In this document: one piece after another, positions 8,956-17,735 of the stretch
How the letters are laid out: each line of letters begins with the position of its first letter
How positions within the stretch are numbered: position 1 is the stretch's first letter
DNA from: Riemerella anatipestifer_F
GTDB taxonomy: Bacteria > Bacteroidota > Bacteroidia > Flavobacteriales > Weeksellaceae
Direction: 5' to 3' (one strand)
Assembly (NCBI RefSeq): GCF_037861325.1
Contig: NZ_JAFELW010000002.1
DNA: 64,000 nucleotides
The notes under the pieces: model-generated
Told to the model about the DNA's origin: nothing
The model's database searches: none
Seen by the model: only the letters and a program-made list of their open reading frames with translations
Translations under genes and position numbers: made by a program

Positions 8956-8986
8956 AAAAGCAGTTTAAAAATTTTAAACTGCTTTT
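8956..8986. terminator. Terminator between GDSL lipoprotein gene and prs
   Basis: A 15-bp perfect inverted repeat (AAAAGCAGTTTAAAA and its complement) with T runs on both strands. It follows the GDSL lipoprotein stop on the minus strand. Confidence 0.7.
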
Positions 8987-9007
8987 ACTCTTTCAATTAT
9001 TTAAATT

Positions 9008-10522
9008 TTATGGGAATTTAATTCCTGAATAACTATTTGGACTCACTTGTGGAAGTGTGGATTTATACTTAGCGTTAATTGCTTTTATAAATTCGTTAGC
9101 AATCACTGCGTAACCTCTTCCTGTAAGGTGTACTCCATCTAACGAAAATGCTCCACCTGTTACAAAAGATGCAGTATATTTAACTCCATCAAATTGAATT
9201 CCAGAAGTGCTATTTAACTCTACCATTTTAGCATTAGCATCTACAAAGGCTAACCCATAAGTATCCGCTAAAGCTTTTATACTTGCGTTATACTTAGCTG
9301 TAGCTGTTAAAACCGCCTGTTTTTCGCTTGGAATTAAGACATGTTGGTCTTCCAATGGAAAGGTAACTCCATATTTATCAAACGGAGCTACCGCGTATGG
9401 GTTACTAGGTTTAGTATTTATCACCTGTCTTGTACTCAAAGGAATTAAATCTTCCGCTGTTGTATGTCTCGCTTGTCCTAAAACTTTACCTATTACTGTT
9501 GCTTGTGCTACAGGTATCCCCGCCTTAGACAGAGCCGCTGTAATTTCAGCAGACATATCTTTAAGAGTCTCATCTTTGATTAGTAGCGGATTAGCTCCCT
9601 CTTTTAGAGTTACAAACCTTCCTCCTTGCTTATAAGCATCTAGAACTTGATTAACTCCTGCTAAATTTTGGTTAAGTTCACTAGCTTGAGCTGCTGTTAA
9701 TGGAACAGGATTGTAAGGTATTGTTGTAAAGAACGGTATAGAAGTTACATTTGGAATGTTTGCAATAACACCTTTAGTAGCACCTACAGCTTTCATTCCA
9801 TCTAAAACAGCTTTGATAGAACCAGCTAATACATCAGGGTCTGTAATATCATTAGCTCCATAAGTTGCAGGATTAAGATTTCCCGTCTGATCTTTGCCAA
9901 CCCCGCCAGAAGCAGCGTAATAAAGAGCATCATTATTTCCTATCCATAAAGAGAAGAAAGTTGGTTTTTGAGCCATGGCATCTTTAAGCACACTAGTGCT
10001 AGCACTTGAAGCAAATCTAACAAAATATGGATTGGCTTTTCCTAACGCTAAACCAGCTTGACTTCCATAACCATCTGCTACCAAGTGAAATGACTTTGCT
10101 CCAGGAACTCCCATATTGTTAAATGTTCCCGTAAGTTTATCCAAAGCTCCCCCTGCAGCTGAGTATGTAGGAGTTAATGAGCCATTTTCTAAACTTAATA
10201 CCAGTTTACCTGGAAAACCAGATAAATCACTAAAGCCCCCTATATCATTAGGCATCAGCGGCTGCGTGAAAGCTCCACCACCTGCTTTTTGCATTTGAGA
10301 AGCAATTATAGATGGATAAGACTCTAATTGTCCACTAGAGTATAACGCCCCATCTCTGTAACCAGAAGTAAGAGAGTTCCCTAAGGCTACATATTTAGAG
10401 AAATCAGCTTCTCCATTGGTGATACTAATCTTAGAAACATCTCTATCATCAAAATCTGTTTCACAACTCATTACAGATAGCATAGATACTGCTGCTAATG
10501 AGGATATAATTATTTTTTTCAT
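9008..10522 (-). CDS. SGNH/GDSL hydrolase family lipoprotein
   Basis: A 504-residue lipoprotein of the SGNH esterase/lipase fold. The signal peptide ends in a lipobox (SVMSC, Cys20). The GDSL-type block is YVALGNSLTSGYRDG near residue 44, carrying the nucleophile Ser as in GNSLT. The Asn of the third block is in LWIGNNDALYY near 193. The catalytic Asp-His pair is in SLDGVHLTGRGYAVIANEF near 456. It is probably surface- or periplasm-facing and acts on lipids or esters. It sits 12 bp downstream of a FadL-type porin gene, and such a pair suggests release and uptake of fatty acids (inference). Confidence 0.85.
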   Translation of the reverse strand: MKKIIISSLAAVSMLSVMSCETDFDDRDVSKISITNGEADFSKYVALGNSLTSGYRDGALYSSGQLESYPSIIASQMQKAGGGAFTQPLMPNDIGGFSDLSGFPGKLVLSLENGSLTPTYSAAGGALDKLTGTFNNMGVPGAKSFHLVADGYGSQAGLALGKANPYFVRFASSASTSVLKDAMAQKPTFFSLWIGNNDALYYAASGGVGKDQTGNLNPATYGANDITDPDVLAGSIKAVLDGMKAVGATKGVIANIPNVTSIPFFTTIPYNPVPLTAAQASELNQNLAGVNQVLDAYKQGGRFVTLKEGANPLLIKDETLKDMSAEITAALSKAGIPVAQATVIGKVLGQARHTTAEDLIPLSTRQVINTKPSNPYAVAPFDKYGVTFPLEDQHVLIPSEKQAVLTATAKYNASIKALADTYGLAFVDANAKMVELNSTSGIQFDGVKYTASFVTGGAFSLDGVHLTGRGYAVIANEFIKAINAKYKSTLPQVSPNSYSGIKFP

Positions 10523-10534
10523 AAATCTGTTAAA

Positions 10535-11770
10535 TTAAAATGGGTTGTAAGATAGACCTAAGCCAAAATAAACTGCTTTAGCTTTAGCTTGTCCATAAAA
10601 ATTATAATATTCATTAGCTACTGTTCTTGCTTTTGGAAAAGCCATAGCACCTGCTAAATCTACTCCAAATTTGTTTAGTTTAAATCCTAAACCTGCTGTA
10701 ACAACACTAGAATTAAACGATGGTGTTTCTGGGATAAAATCTTTGTCTGCATAAGGAGATTCATCATAGTAATAACCTAATCTAGCAGCTATCTTATCCG
10801 TTACCATATACTGTGTTCCAAAACGCCAAGTTTGAGTGTTTTTGAAATTCTTAGGTGTAACAAGTAAAGTAGCATCATTAGCCTGATTTCCAAGCTTAGC
10901 ATTTTCAAAATCTAAAGCTAAATGACTGTACTCTGACCAACCTGTATAATTAAAATCCGCAGAAACTAACCATTTAGGTGTAATCTTGTAGGTTGCTCCT
11001 ATGGTGTACTCATCTACTAGAGGTAATGTTGCTTTAAAATTGTCTTGTCCATTAGCGTTAAGCCCTCTAAGAGCAAATAGACTGCTTGGCATATTGAATG
11101 TTACTTTACCGTGATTAGCTTTCATATCCACAGGAGAACGGTACGCTACGCTAACATCCCACTTCTCATCAGGTTTAAAGTAAAAACCAAATGAGAAACC
11201 TTGCCCTGAAGCTTTTCCGTCTTTAATGTTCATTGTTCCATTAACACTGGTTACAGCTTTATCCCAATTTACAGAACCTTTAGCGTAAATATAACTTGCT
11301 CCTAAAGATACCCAATTTGCCAACTTTACAGATACCATTGGTTGAAAGAAGAAGCTCTTGAGTTCCATTTTTTGAACCATTTCCTTTCCAGCCCAATCTT
11401 CCCCCCACTGTACAGTGCTTCCAAAAGGAGTTGTAACACTAAACCCTAATGAAACATCATCTGTTACCTTATAAGCTGCTGCTGCATAGAAAGGTGTCCC
11501 TAGAGGATTATCAGTTGTGTAAGAATTTAAAGTATTTAAGTTTTGATAAGTTACACTAGACAAAGCTCCAAAACCACCCGCTACAACACTAAGTTTAGAC
11601 GGAATAAAAGATATACCTGCAGGATTAAAGAAAGCGACACTAGCATCTTCTGCATGGGCACTTGTATGTGCCATAGCTAACTGTTTCACCCCTTGCAAAG
11701 AGACTCTAAAGCCTCCCGCTTGAGCTAACATACCGCACAATACTGCCGTTGTTAATATTATTTTTTTCAT
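10535..11770 (-). CDS. OmpP1/FadL/TodX family outer membrane transporter
   Basis: A 411-residue outer membrane beta-barrel for hydrophobic compounds such as long-chain fatty acids. It has a signal peptide (MKKIILTTAVLCGMLAQAGG) and the family N-terminal hatch with SAHAEDASVAFFNPAGISFI near 39-58, the conserved 'D..s...NPAg' signature. The rest is alternating amphipathic strands ending in the aromatic YFGLGLSYNPF, as expected for a barrel C-terminus. Co-transcribed with the GDSL lipoprotein gene (12 bp gap). A -7 element at 11794-11801 precedes it. Confidence 0.9.
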   Translation of the reverse strand: MKKIILTTAVLCGMLAQAGGFRVSLQGVKQLAMAHTSAHAEDASVAFFNPAGISFIPSKLSVVAGGFGALSSVTYQNLNTLNSYTTDNPLGTPFYAAAAYKVTDDVSLGFSVTTPFGSTVQWGEDWAGKEMVQKMELKSFFFQPMVSVKLANWVSLGASYIYAKGSVNWDKAVTSVNGTMNIKDGKASGQGFSFGFYFKPDEKWDVSVAYRSPVDMKANHGKVTFNMPSSLFALRGLNANGQDNFKATLPLVDEYTIGATYKITPKWLVSADFNYTGWSEYSHLALDFENAKLGNQANDATLLVTPKNFKNTQTWRFGTQYMVTDKIAARLGYYYDESPYADKDFIPETPSFNSSVVTAGLGFKLNKFGVDLAGAMAFPKARTVANEYYNFYGQAKAKAVYFGLGLSYNPF

Positions 11771-11793
11771 AAAATTATGTTAATTAAAGTTTT

Positions 11794-11801
11794 CAAATAT
11801 A
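11794..11801 (-). promoter_or_regulatory. -7 element for the FadL-lipase operon
   Basis: Minus-strand TATATTTG matches TAnnTTTG, 24 bp before the FadL start. Confidence 0.55.
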
Positions 11802-11910
11802 GAACTTTTTTTAAACAACAACTATAAAATAAAATTTGTTTAAAAATTAAAATAATTCCATGTAGTATATATATACTTAAAAACAGTATTTTAAACTTAA
11901 AATATAGTCA

Positions 11911-11950
11911 AAAATTAAACACTGTTTAATATTAAACAGTGTTTAATTTT
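11911..11950 (-). terminator. 20-bp perfect palindrome ending the DinB gene
   Basis: A 40-bp perfect palindrome (AAAATTAAACACTGTTTAAT and its complement) that includes the DinB stop codon. On the minus strand it runs into TTTAATTTTTG. Most likely a terminator; an operator role for the downstream FadL operon cannot be excluded. Confidence 0.6.
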
Positions 11951-12491
11951 CATGATAAGCTGATTGTATATTTTCTATCTGATGTAAATGTCTTAAAATA
12001 TGATTGACATAGAACATAAAACCATCTCCTAGTCGTAATTTTACCCATTTAGAAATGGAGATATTTACCTTCGTTTTATTTAAACTGATGCTTTTAGAAA
12101 GGTTTAACAATTCTAAAAATTGCTCTTGCTGACCAATAAATCGTTCTAAAACCGATTTATCCAAATCTTTGTTGATTGGATTTTTACTCTTTGCAGTTTT
12201 CATTTTGCTTTTGGGATTCGGTAGTATGCTTTTTGCAAAATAACCTCCCAACCAACTGCTTTTGAAATTGACCTCTGGCACAGTATGAGATGATTTTATT
12301 TTTGACTCAAATTCGGGAAGGTAAAAATTGCCATATAGATTAAGGTGCTCTACACATTCTAATATGTTCCACGAGTGTTCCCGCGGCCTCCAAGTAAGAT
12401 AGTCTAAGTCTTTAGTTTTAAGAATTTCAACCGTTGTTATAGCTTCTTTTATTTGTAACTCTAAGGCCTGTAATAAAACTTCTGTACGCAT
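11943..12491 (-). CDS. DinB-superfamily protein
   Basis: A 182-residue four-helix protein of the DinB/YfiT-like metalloenzyme fold. Histidines typical of the three-His metal site occur in ILECVEHLNLYGNFY (near residue 52) and in FYVNHILRHLHQIENIQ near the C-terminus, and the motif WRPREHSWNILE is also family-like. Members act as bacillithiol- or mycothiol-type transferases or are uncharacterised. It lies 48 bp downstream of a Crp-type regulator on the same strand, which may control it. No substrate can be named. Confidence 0.75.
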   Translation of the reverse strand: MRTEVLLQALELQIKEAITTVEILKTKDLDYLTWRPREHSWNILECVEHLNLYGNFYLPEFESKIKSSHTVPEVNFKSSWLGGYFAKSILPNPKSKMKTAKSKNPINKDLDKSVLERFIGQQEQFLELLNLSKSISLNKTKVNISISKWVKLRLGDGFMFYVNHILRHLHQIENIQSAYHEN

Positions 12492-12539
12492 TTTTTCTGC
12501 AAATTTCCGTAGCGTAGTTTTAATAAAAATTGACAGAAA

Positions 12540-13067
12540 TCAAGATTTTTTCAGTCTTGATAAAGTTTCTGCACTCATACCTAAATAATCCGCTATGTAT
12601 TTGTTAGGAATTTCCTGAAAAAGCCTTGGGCTTCGTCTTAAAACACGCAAATATCTTTCTTTTGGAGATGATGTTAAAATATCTTTCTCTCGTTCCATCT
12701 GTTGGAGAAGTAGGTTTTCTAGCAAGGCTATCCATAATTTTTTATTTTCTTCTTTATGTAGAAACTCTTGTATTTTAGATTCAGGAATAACCTTTACCTC
12801 CGAAGTTTTTATCGCTTGAATTAAAAATTCCGATGGTTTTTGAGACAAAAAAGAATCAAGAGCAACAATAAAATCTCCTGTGTAACCTAATCTTATTGTT
12901 TGTTCTCCATTTTCATTCAGAAGGTATATTCTAAAACTTCCTTTAGTAATATAATAAAGATTAGTGTCCACCGAACCAGACGCTTTAAGTAAGTCATTTC
13001 TTTTGAAACGAATGGTTTTCTCCGATAATTTAATGATATTATTGAAGTCTTGGGGAGTTAGCATCAA
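12540..13067 (-). CDS. Crp/Fnr family transcriptional regulator
   Basis: A 175-residue regulator. The N-terminal cyclic-nucleotide-binding-like beta roll covers about residues 12-115 (LLKASGSVDTNLYYITKGSF, then RIYLLNENGEQTIRLGYTGD). A long dimer helix follows, and a short winged helix lies at the C-terminus (KYIADYLGMSAETLSRLKKS). The protein ends directly after the recognition helix, so the wing is minimal; this is common in this flavobacterial subgroup. No arginine/serine cAMP-binding signature is evident, so the ligand is unknown. Gene order suggests regulation of itself or the DinB gene. Confidence 0.85.
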   Translation of the reverse strand: MMLTPQDFNNIIKLSEKTIRFKRNDLLKASGSVDTNLYYITKGSFRIYLLNENGEQTIRLGYTGDFIVALDSFLSQKPSEFLIQAIKTSEVKVIPESKIQEFLHKEENKKLWIALLENLLLQQMEREKDILTSSPKERYLRVLRRSPRLFQEIPNKYIADYLGMSAETLSRLKKS

Positions 13068-13089
13068 TTATAATTTTAATTGAGAGTAT

Positions 13090-15090
13090 TTACACCGTTC
13101 CTTTTAGAGCTTTTATTTCATCTCTTAATTTCGCCGCTAAAATAAAGTCTAATTGTTTTGCAGCTGCCTCCATTTGTTTTTGTTTCTCTGCTATTATTTT
13201 CTCTAAATCTTCTGTATTACCATAGCTAGCCTTGGTTTCAGCCGCTTGTCTAACAATTTCTTTTTGGGTGTATTCTTGTTTCGGAAAATCAGGCGTACGC
13301 CCTACCAAAACATCAGATATTTTCTTATTTAAAGGCTGTGGTGTAAGACCATTAGCTTCGTTGTAGCTCATCTGTTTTTCCCTACGATAATTAGTTTCAT
13401 CAATAGTAGCCTGCATAGATTTGGTTATTTTATCTGCATACATAATGGCTTTACCATTGATGTTCCTAGCCGCTCGCCCCACAGTCTGTATCATTGAACG
13501 ACGAGAACGAAGCATGCCCTCTTTATCCGCATCTAAGATAGCCACCAAAGATACTTCTGGCAAATCTAAGCCTTCTCTAAGTAGATTAACCCCCACAAGC
13601 ACATCAAAAAGCCCTGTACGCAAATCTTGCATTATCTGTATACGCTCTAGTGTATCCACATCAGAATGAATATATCTAGTTCGTATGCCAAATTTGGTGA
13701 AATATTTGGTAAGCTCTTCTGCCATTTTTTTTGTGAGTGTGGTTACCAAGACCCTCTCGTCTTCCTCCGCTCTTTTTTGAATTTCCTCCATTAAATCATC
13801 TATCTGATTAAGCGTAGGTCTTACCTCTATAATCGGGTCCAGTAAACCCGTCGGGCGGATAATCTGCTCCACATATTCGCCTTGAGTCTTTTCCAATTCA
13901 TAATCCGCTGGCGTGGCAGACACATAGATGACTTGATTTTGCATTTTTTCAAATTCCTCAAACTTTAAGGGTCTGTTATCCATTGCAGCGGGCAACCTAA
14001 ACCCATATTCTACCAAGCTCTCTTTTCTGCTACGGTCGCCTCCGTACATTGCATGCACTTGAGGTATAGTTACATGGCTTTCGTCTATTACCATTAGGTA
14101 ATCTTTAGGAAAATAATCTAATAAACAAAATGGACGAGAACCAGGTTTTCTGCCGTCCATATACCTAGAATAATTCTCTATACCAGAACAATAACCTAGC
14201 TCTTTTATCATTTCCAAATCCAATTCCGTTCGCTCTTTCAAACGCTTAGCTTCTAGGTTTTTTCCTATTTCATTAAAAAAATCCACTTGCTTTACAAGGT
14301 CATCTTGGATTTCTCTAATAGCACTATTCATAGTTTCTTTTGAAGTAACGAATAGATTAGCAGGGTAAATATTAATTTTATCAAAATCACCCATTATACT
14401 TCCTGAAACAGGATCAAAACTTTGGATTTTATCAATTTCGTTACCAAAAAATCTTATTCTAATCGCATTATCAGCATAAGCGGGAAAAACATCTACCACA
14501 TCTCCTTTAACCCTAAAACTCCCTCGTACAAACTCATTAACCGCCCTAGAATAAAGTGCATTGACTAACTTGTGGAGCAAATCTGTTCTAGAAATTTTAG
14601 ATTGAAGCTCCAATTCTATAAGAGATTTATTAAACTCCGTTGGGTTACCAATACCATAAATGCATGACACCGAAGCTACTATAAGCACATCTCGCCTCCC
14701 TGAAAGAAGGCTTGTCGTAGCAGAAAGCCTTAATTTCTCTACCTCTTCATTTATACTAAGGTCTTTTTCTATGTAAGTTCCTGTACTAGCAATGTATGCT
14801 TCGGGCTGGTAATAATCGTAATAGGACACAAAATACTCTACCGCATTTTCAGGAAAAAATTCCTTAAACTCCATAAATAGCTGCGCCGCCAAAGTTTTGT
14901 TATGAGCGAGAACAATAGTAGGTCTTTGAATACGGTTTACCACATTAGCAATGGTAAAAGTTTTACCAGATCCTGTAACTCCTAGTAGAGTTTGGTAGGG
15001 TTGCCCTTGTTCTATCCCTGAAACCAACTTATCAATCGCTTGTGGCTGGTCTCCAGTAGGTTTAAATTCAGAATGGAGTTTAAATTTCAT
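13090..15090 (-). CDS. uvrB: excinuclease ABC subunit B
   Basis: Nucleotide excision repair helicase-like subunit that verifies damage with UvrA and recruits UvrC. The 666 residues are full length. Walker A is GVTGSGKT at 37-44, the DNA-clamping beta-hairpin is in YYDYYQPEAYIASTGTYIEK near 92, Walker B is MVIDESHVTIPQ near 334, and motifs V-VI are in LLREGLDLPEV and TVGRAARN. The C-terminal UVR motif (EKQKQMEAAAKQLDFILAAK, then LRDEIKAL) for UvrC contact is present. A -7 element 5 bp ahead of the ATG implies a leaderless transcript. Confidence 0.98.
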   Translation of the reverse strand: MKFKLHSEFKPTGDQPQAIDKLVSGIEQGQPYQTLLGVTGSGKTFTIANVVNRIQRPTIVLAHNKTLAAQLFMEFKEFFPENAVEYFVSYYDYYQPEAYIASTGTYIEKDLSINEEVEKLRLSATTSLLSGRRDVLIVASVSCIYGIGNPTEFNKSLIELELQSKISRTDLLHKLVNALYSRAVNEFVRGSFRVKGDVVDVFPAYADNAIRIRFFGNEIDKIQSFDPVSGSIMGDFDKINIYPANLFVTSKETMNSAIREIQDDLVKQVDFFNEIGKNLEAKRLKERTELDLEMIKELGYCSGIENYSRYMDGRKPGSRPFCLLDYFPKDYLMVIDESHVTIPQVHAMYGGDRSRKESLVEYGFRLPAAMDNRPLKFEEFEKMQNQVIYVSATPADYELEKTQGEYVEQIIRPTGLLDPIIEVRPTLNQIDDLMEEIQKRAEEDERVLVTTLTKKMAEELTKYFTKFGIRTRYIHSDVDTLERIQIMQDLRTGLFDVLVGVNLLREGLDLPEVSLVAILDADKEGMLRSRRSMIQTVGRAARNINGKAIMYADKITKSMQATIDETNYRREKQMSYNEANGLTPQPLNKKISDVLVGRTPDFPKQEYTQKEIVRQAAETKASYGNTEDLEKIIAEKQKQMEAAAKQLDFILAAKLRDEIKALKGTV

Positions 15091-15094
15091 TTCA

Positions 15095-15102
15095 CAAAGA
15101 TA
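15095..15102 (-). promoter_or_regulatory. -7 element for uvrB, leaderless
   Basis: Minus-strand TATCTTTG (TAnnTTTG) ends 5 bp before the uvrB ATG, so transcription should start at or next to the start codon. Confidence 0.55.
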
Positions 15103-15218
15103 ACTAATAATTAAGAACTGGTATCACCATGAATTCATAACTAAAAACACTTATTTAATATCATATTACAAAAATGTAAATATTGATAAACATCATAGTT
15201 TTCTTTGAACTTTATCTT

Positions 15219-15226
15219 TACCTTTG
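15219..15226 (+). promoter_or_regulatory. -7 element for the Cj0069-family gene
   Basis: TACCTTTG matches TAnnTTTG, 22 bp before the ATG at 15248. Confidence 0.5.
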
Positions 15227-15247
15227 ATAGGTTAATTTTATTCAATT

Positions 15248-16294
15248 ATGAAACATAAGAAAATTGTAATTTTTGAATCTGTTGGAGGTAGTGACAAAGG
15301 TGCAGACGGACACAGAAAGGATACATTACCTATTTTAAACTCTATTAAAGACTTAGATTGGGGAGCTGAGGTTGTAAAGTTTGAAAATGATAAGGCTGAA
15401 GAAATCTTTAATTATGTAAAAGACAACTTTGATGCCTACATTAGTAGAGTGAATCCAGGTTCGTTACCCGATAATGAAAAGATATATTTTTCCATCCTAT
15501 CAAAACTTTCAGAGTATGGTCTTGTAGGAATGAGCGAGCCGAAATCTATGATAAAATTCGGAGCAAAAGATGCTCTTGTAAAATTAGCAAATACTAGCCT
15601 TGTGCCTACGGATACTTTCGCTTATTATACCATAGAAGAATTCAGAAAGCATTTCCCAAGAAGCATCTCACATGGCGAAAGAGTTCTGAAACAAAACCGA
15701 GGAAGCACTGGGGAAGGTATTTGGAGAGTACAAGTGGAAGGTAATCTTTCTTACCAAGCAGGAGATGAGCTACCTTTAGATACACCGCTAAAATTAACCG
15801 AAGCCGTAGACAATCATGTGGAGTACAAAACTCTAGAAGAGTTTATGGACTTTTGTGAGAGGTATATTACTGGTGAAAACGGTATGCTGGTAGATATGAG
15901 ATTTATGCCTAGAATTAAAGAGGGCGAAATTAGAATTCTAATGATAGGCGAGGAACCTGTCTTTGTAGTGCACAAAAAACCAGCCAATACAGAAGATGCC
16001 TTTTCTGCTACTTTATTCTCTGGAGCACAGTACCGCTATGATAGTCCAGAGGATTGGAAGCCACTGATGGATGTTTTCCTTTCTCAACTTCCAAAAGTAA
16101 AAGAGATATTAGAAGAGAAAAACACACCTCTCATTTGGACGGCAGATTTTATGCTAGACTATCACCCAGATGGGAGCGACAAGTATGTTTTAGGTGAAAT
16201 TAACTGTTCGTGTGTAGGCTTTACAAGCCACCTAGATATGGGCATACAAGAGAAAGTTGCTAAAGAAGCGATACAACTAGCAGAAGGCAGATAA
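15248..16294 (+). CDS. Cj0069-family ATP-grasp-like protein
   Basis: A 348-residue protein of the Cj0069 family, named after a Campylobacter hypothetical protein. The architecture resembles ATP-grasp ligases: an N-terminal substrate-side domain (KKIVIFESVGGSDKGADGHR), a lysine-containing nucleotide region (RVLKQNRGSTGEGIWRVQ near 144, glycine-rich), and a C-terminal acidic/Asn motif (YVLGEINCSCVGFTSHLDMG near 316) where ATP-grasp enzymes bind Mg. The reaction is unknown. It is monocistronic, followed by a shared bidirectional terminator. Confidence 0.7.
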   Translation: MKHKKIVIFESVGGSDKGADGHRKDTLPILNSIKDLDWGAEVVKFENDKAEEIFNYVKDNFDAYISRVNPGSLPDNEKIYFSILSKLSEYGLVGMSEPKSMIKFGAKDALVKLANTSLVPTDTFAYYTIEEFRKHFPRSISHGERVLKQNRGSTGEGIWRVQVEGNLSYQAGDELPLDTPLKLTEAVDNHVEYKTLEEFMDFCERYITGENGMLVDMRFMPRIKEGEIRILMIGEEPVFVVHKKPANTEDAFSATLFSGAQYRYDSPEDWKPLMDVFLSQLPKVKEILEEKNTPLIWTADFMLDYHPDGSDKYVLGEINCSCVGFTSHLDMGIQEKVAKEAIQLAEGR

Positions 16295-16313
16295 TATCAT
16301 TTTTTAACTTTTT

Positions 16314-16349
16314 AAATCTCTTAAACTATAAAACTAGTTTAAGAGATTT
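16314..16349. terminator. Bidirectional terminator between convergent genes
   Basis: A 15-bp perfect stem (AAATCTCTTAAACTA with its complement, 6-nt loop), followed by TTCTTTTTT on the plus strand. It serves the Cj0069-family gene and the amidase gene that converge here. Confidence 0.8.
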
Positions 16350-16356
16350 TTCTTTT

Positions 16357-17118
16357 TTAAAGACTAACTTTAAAGTCATCAGCATCTCCTAAAAAAGGAA
16401 ACTTCGTTCTAAATTTATTCAAACTTTCCATATCTAAAACAACTTCTACTAAATCTCCTTTTTTACAGGACACCTCACTTCCGTCAGGAAAAAAGCAATG
16501 GGTACTTTCAGGGTACTCTAAACCATTACCATCTGTACCTACTCTATTAACCCCAAATACATAAGCTTGGTTCTCAATTGCTCTAGCTTTTAACAAAGTG
16601 TTCCACGCATCTATTCTTTGGATAGGCCAATTAGCCACATATAAAGCCACATCGTAATCTCCTTTATTTCTACTAAATACAGGAAATCGTAAATCGTAAC
16701 AGATTTGCAGCAGAAATTTTATTCCCTCATATTCCACAATCACTCTATCATTACCTTTAGAGTAAACTTTATCCTCCCCAGAGTATGAGAAAAGATGTCT
16801 TTTATCGTAAAAATGATAATCTCCACAAGGTTTTACAAAATAAAATCTATTATAGTAATTATTGCCTTCTTTCACGGAAACGCTACCTCCAATGGCAGCA
16901 TTCTTATTTTTAGCTAAAACTTTCATCCACTGTAGTGTTTTTTCTTGCTCATCTGCAATTTCTTCTGGTTTCATATAAAATCCTGTAGAAAACATTTCTG
17001 GAAGGAGAAATAAGTTGGCATTTGCACCCTTAAGACTATCTTCTATTTTGCTGAAATTGTCTAATGGTGATTTCCACTGAATATCAAAGTTTAAAGCTGT
17101 AATTTTAAAATCATTCAT
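16357..17118 (-). CDS. nitrilase-superfamily amidohydrolase (omega-amidase-like)
   Basis: A 253-residue carbon-nitrogen hydrolase. The Glu-Lys-Cys triad is visible: Glu in LFLLPEMFSTGFYM near 43, Lys in FYDKRHLFSY near 109, and Cys in LLQICYDLRFPVFSRN near 144. Closest in style to YafV/Nit2 omega-amidases, which convert alpha-ketoglutaramate or ketosuccinamate to 2-oxo acids and ammonia in transaminase salvage. The substrate is inferred from the family. Cytosolic, no signal peptide, monocistronic. Confidence 0.85.
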   Translation of the reverse strand: MNDFKITALNFDIQWKSPLDNFSKIEDSLKGANANLFLLPEMFSTGFYMKPEEIADEQEKTLQWMKVLAKNKNAAIGGSVSVKEGNNYYNRFYFVKPCGDYHFYDKRHLFSYSGEDKVYSKGNDRVIVEYEGIKFLLQICYDLRFPVFSRNKGDYDVALYVANWPIQRIDAWNTLLKARAIENQAYVFGVNRVGTDGNGLEYPESTHCFFPDGSEVSCKKGDLVEVVLDMESLNKFRTKFPFLGDADDFKVSL

Positions 17119-17161
17119 AATTAAATTGAAAAAATGGCGTTACTGTAAAGAAATATATCTT

Positions 17162-17169
17162 TATTTTTG
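17162..17169 (+). promoter_or_regulatory. -7 element for the small secreted protein gene
   Basis: TATTTTTG matches TAnnTTTG, 29 bp before the ATG at 17199. Confidence 0.5.
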
Positions 17170-17198
17170 AGGCTAATTTAAACTAAAAATAGATTCCT

Positions 17199-17627
17199 AT
17201 GAAAAAAACAATTTTAATTTTAATGACAGTTGTGTTAGCTCAACTTTCGTTTGCACAGGCTTGGAATGGAAAAGGAGACCAAAAACTTCAAATAGGACTT
17301 TCCGCTTGGGGCTATGGCTCAGGGCTATCTGGTACTTATGACTACGGAGTTACAAATGCTATCTCTTTAGGAGCTGGTGCTCATTTCTATTTCAACAACA
17401 AAAAAGACAATGGTTTTTTCTTATTCGGTAGAGCAAATTATCATTTGCAAGACGCCCTTAATCTTCCAGACCAATTAGATATTTATCCTGGTTTAGATAT
17501 AGGTGTATTAGGGCATGGTTTTGGGCTAGGAGCACACATTGGTGCAAGATATTTCTTTAATAAAAAAGTAGGTATTTTTGCCGAAATTGGCAACAATGGA
17601 GGACTTGGACTCTCTATAAACCTATAA
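17199..17627 (+). CDS. small secreted beta-barrel-like protein (DUF6646-like)
   Basis: A 142-residue exported protein with a clear signal peptide (MKKTILILMTVVLAQLSFAQ, cleavage after AQ). The mature part is glycine- and aromatic-rich with alternating strands (ISLGAGAHFYF, GFFLFGRANYHL, GFGLGAHIGARYFF) and ends ...GLSINL, which looks like a small outer membrane barrel of about eight strands. I think it belongs to the DUF6646 flavobacterial family but cannot confirm it. It has its own promoter and terminator. Function unknown. Confidence 0.75.
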   Translation: MKKTILILMTVVLAQLSFAQAWNGKGDQKLQIGLSAWGYGSGLSGTYDYGVTNAISLGAGAHFYFNNKKDNGFFLFGRANYHLQDALNLPDQLDIYPGLDIGVLGHGFGLGAHIGARYFFNKKVGIFAEIGNNGGLGLSINL

Positions 17628-17650
17628 AACAAATTAATCAACATCATTAG

Positions 17651-17680
17651 AAAGAGATTGCCTTTGGTAATCTCTTTTTT
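17651..17680 (+). terminator. Terminator of the small secreted protein gene
   Basis: Nine-bp stem AAAGAGATT / AATCTCTTT, 9-nt loop, followed by a T run. Confidence 0.75.
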
Positions 17681-17702
17681 ATTCTAAATCATTTTAGTTT
17701 AT

Positions 17703-17710
17703 TACCTTTG
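17703..17710 (+). promoter_or_regulatory. -7 element for rseP
   Basis: TACCTTTG matches TAnnTTTG, 25 bp before the rseP ATG. Confidence 0.55.
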
Positions 17711-17735
17711 CACGAATTTAAAACAAAAATACAAC

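Noticed and set aside
11911..11950. Recombination or operator site
   Set aside because: The palindrome overlaps the DinB stop and ends in a T-rich run on the coding strand, so a terminator explains it best.
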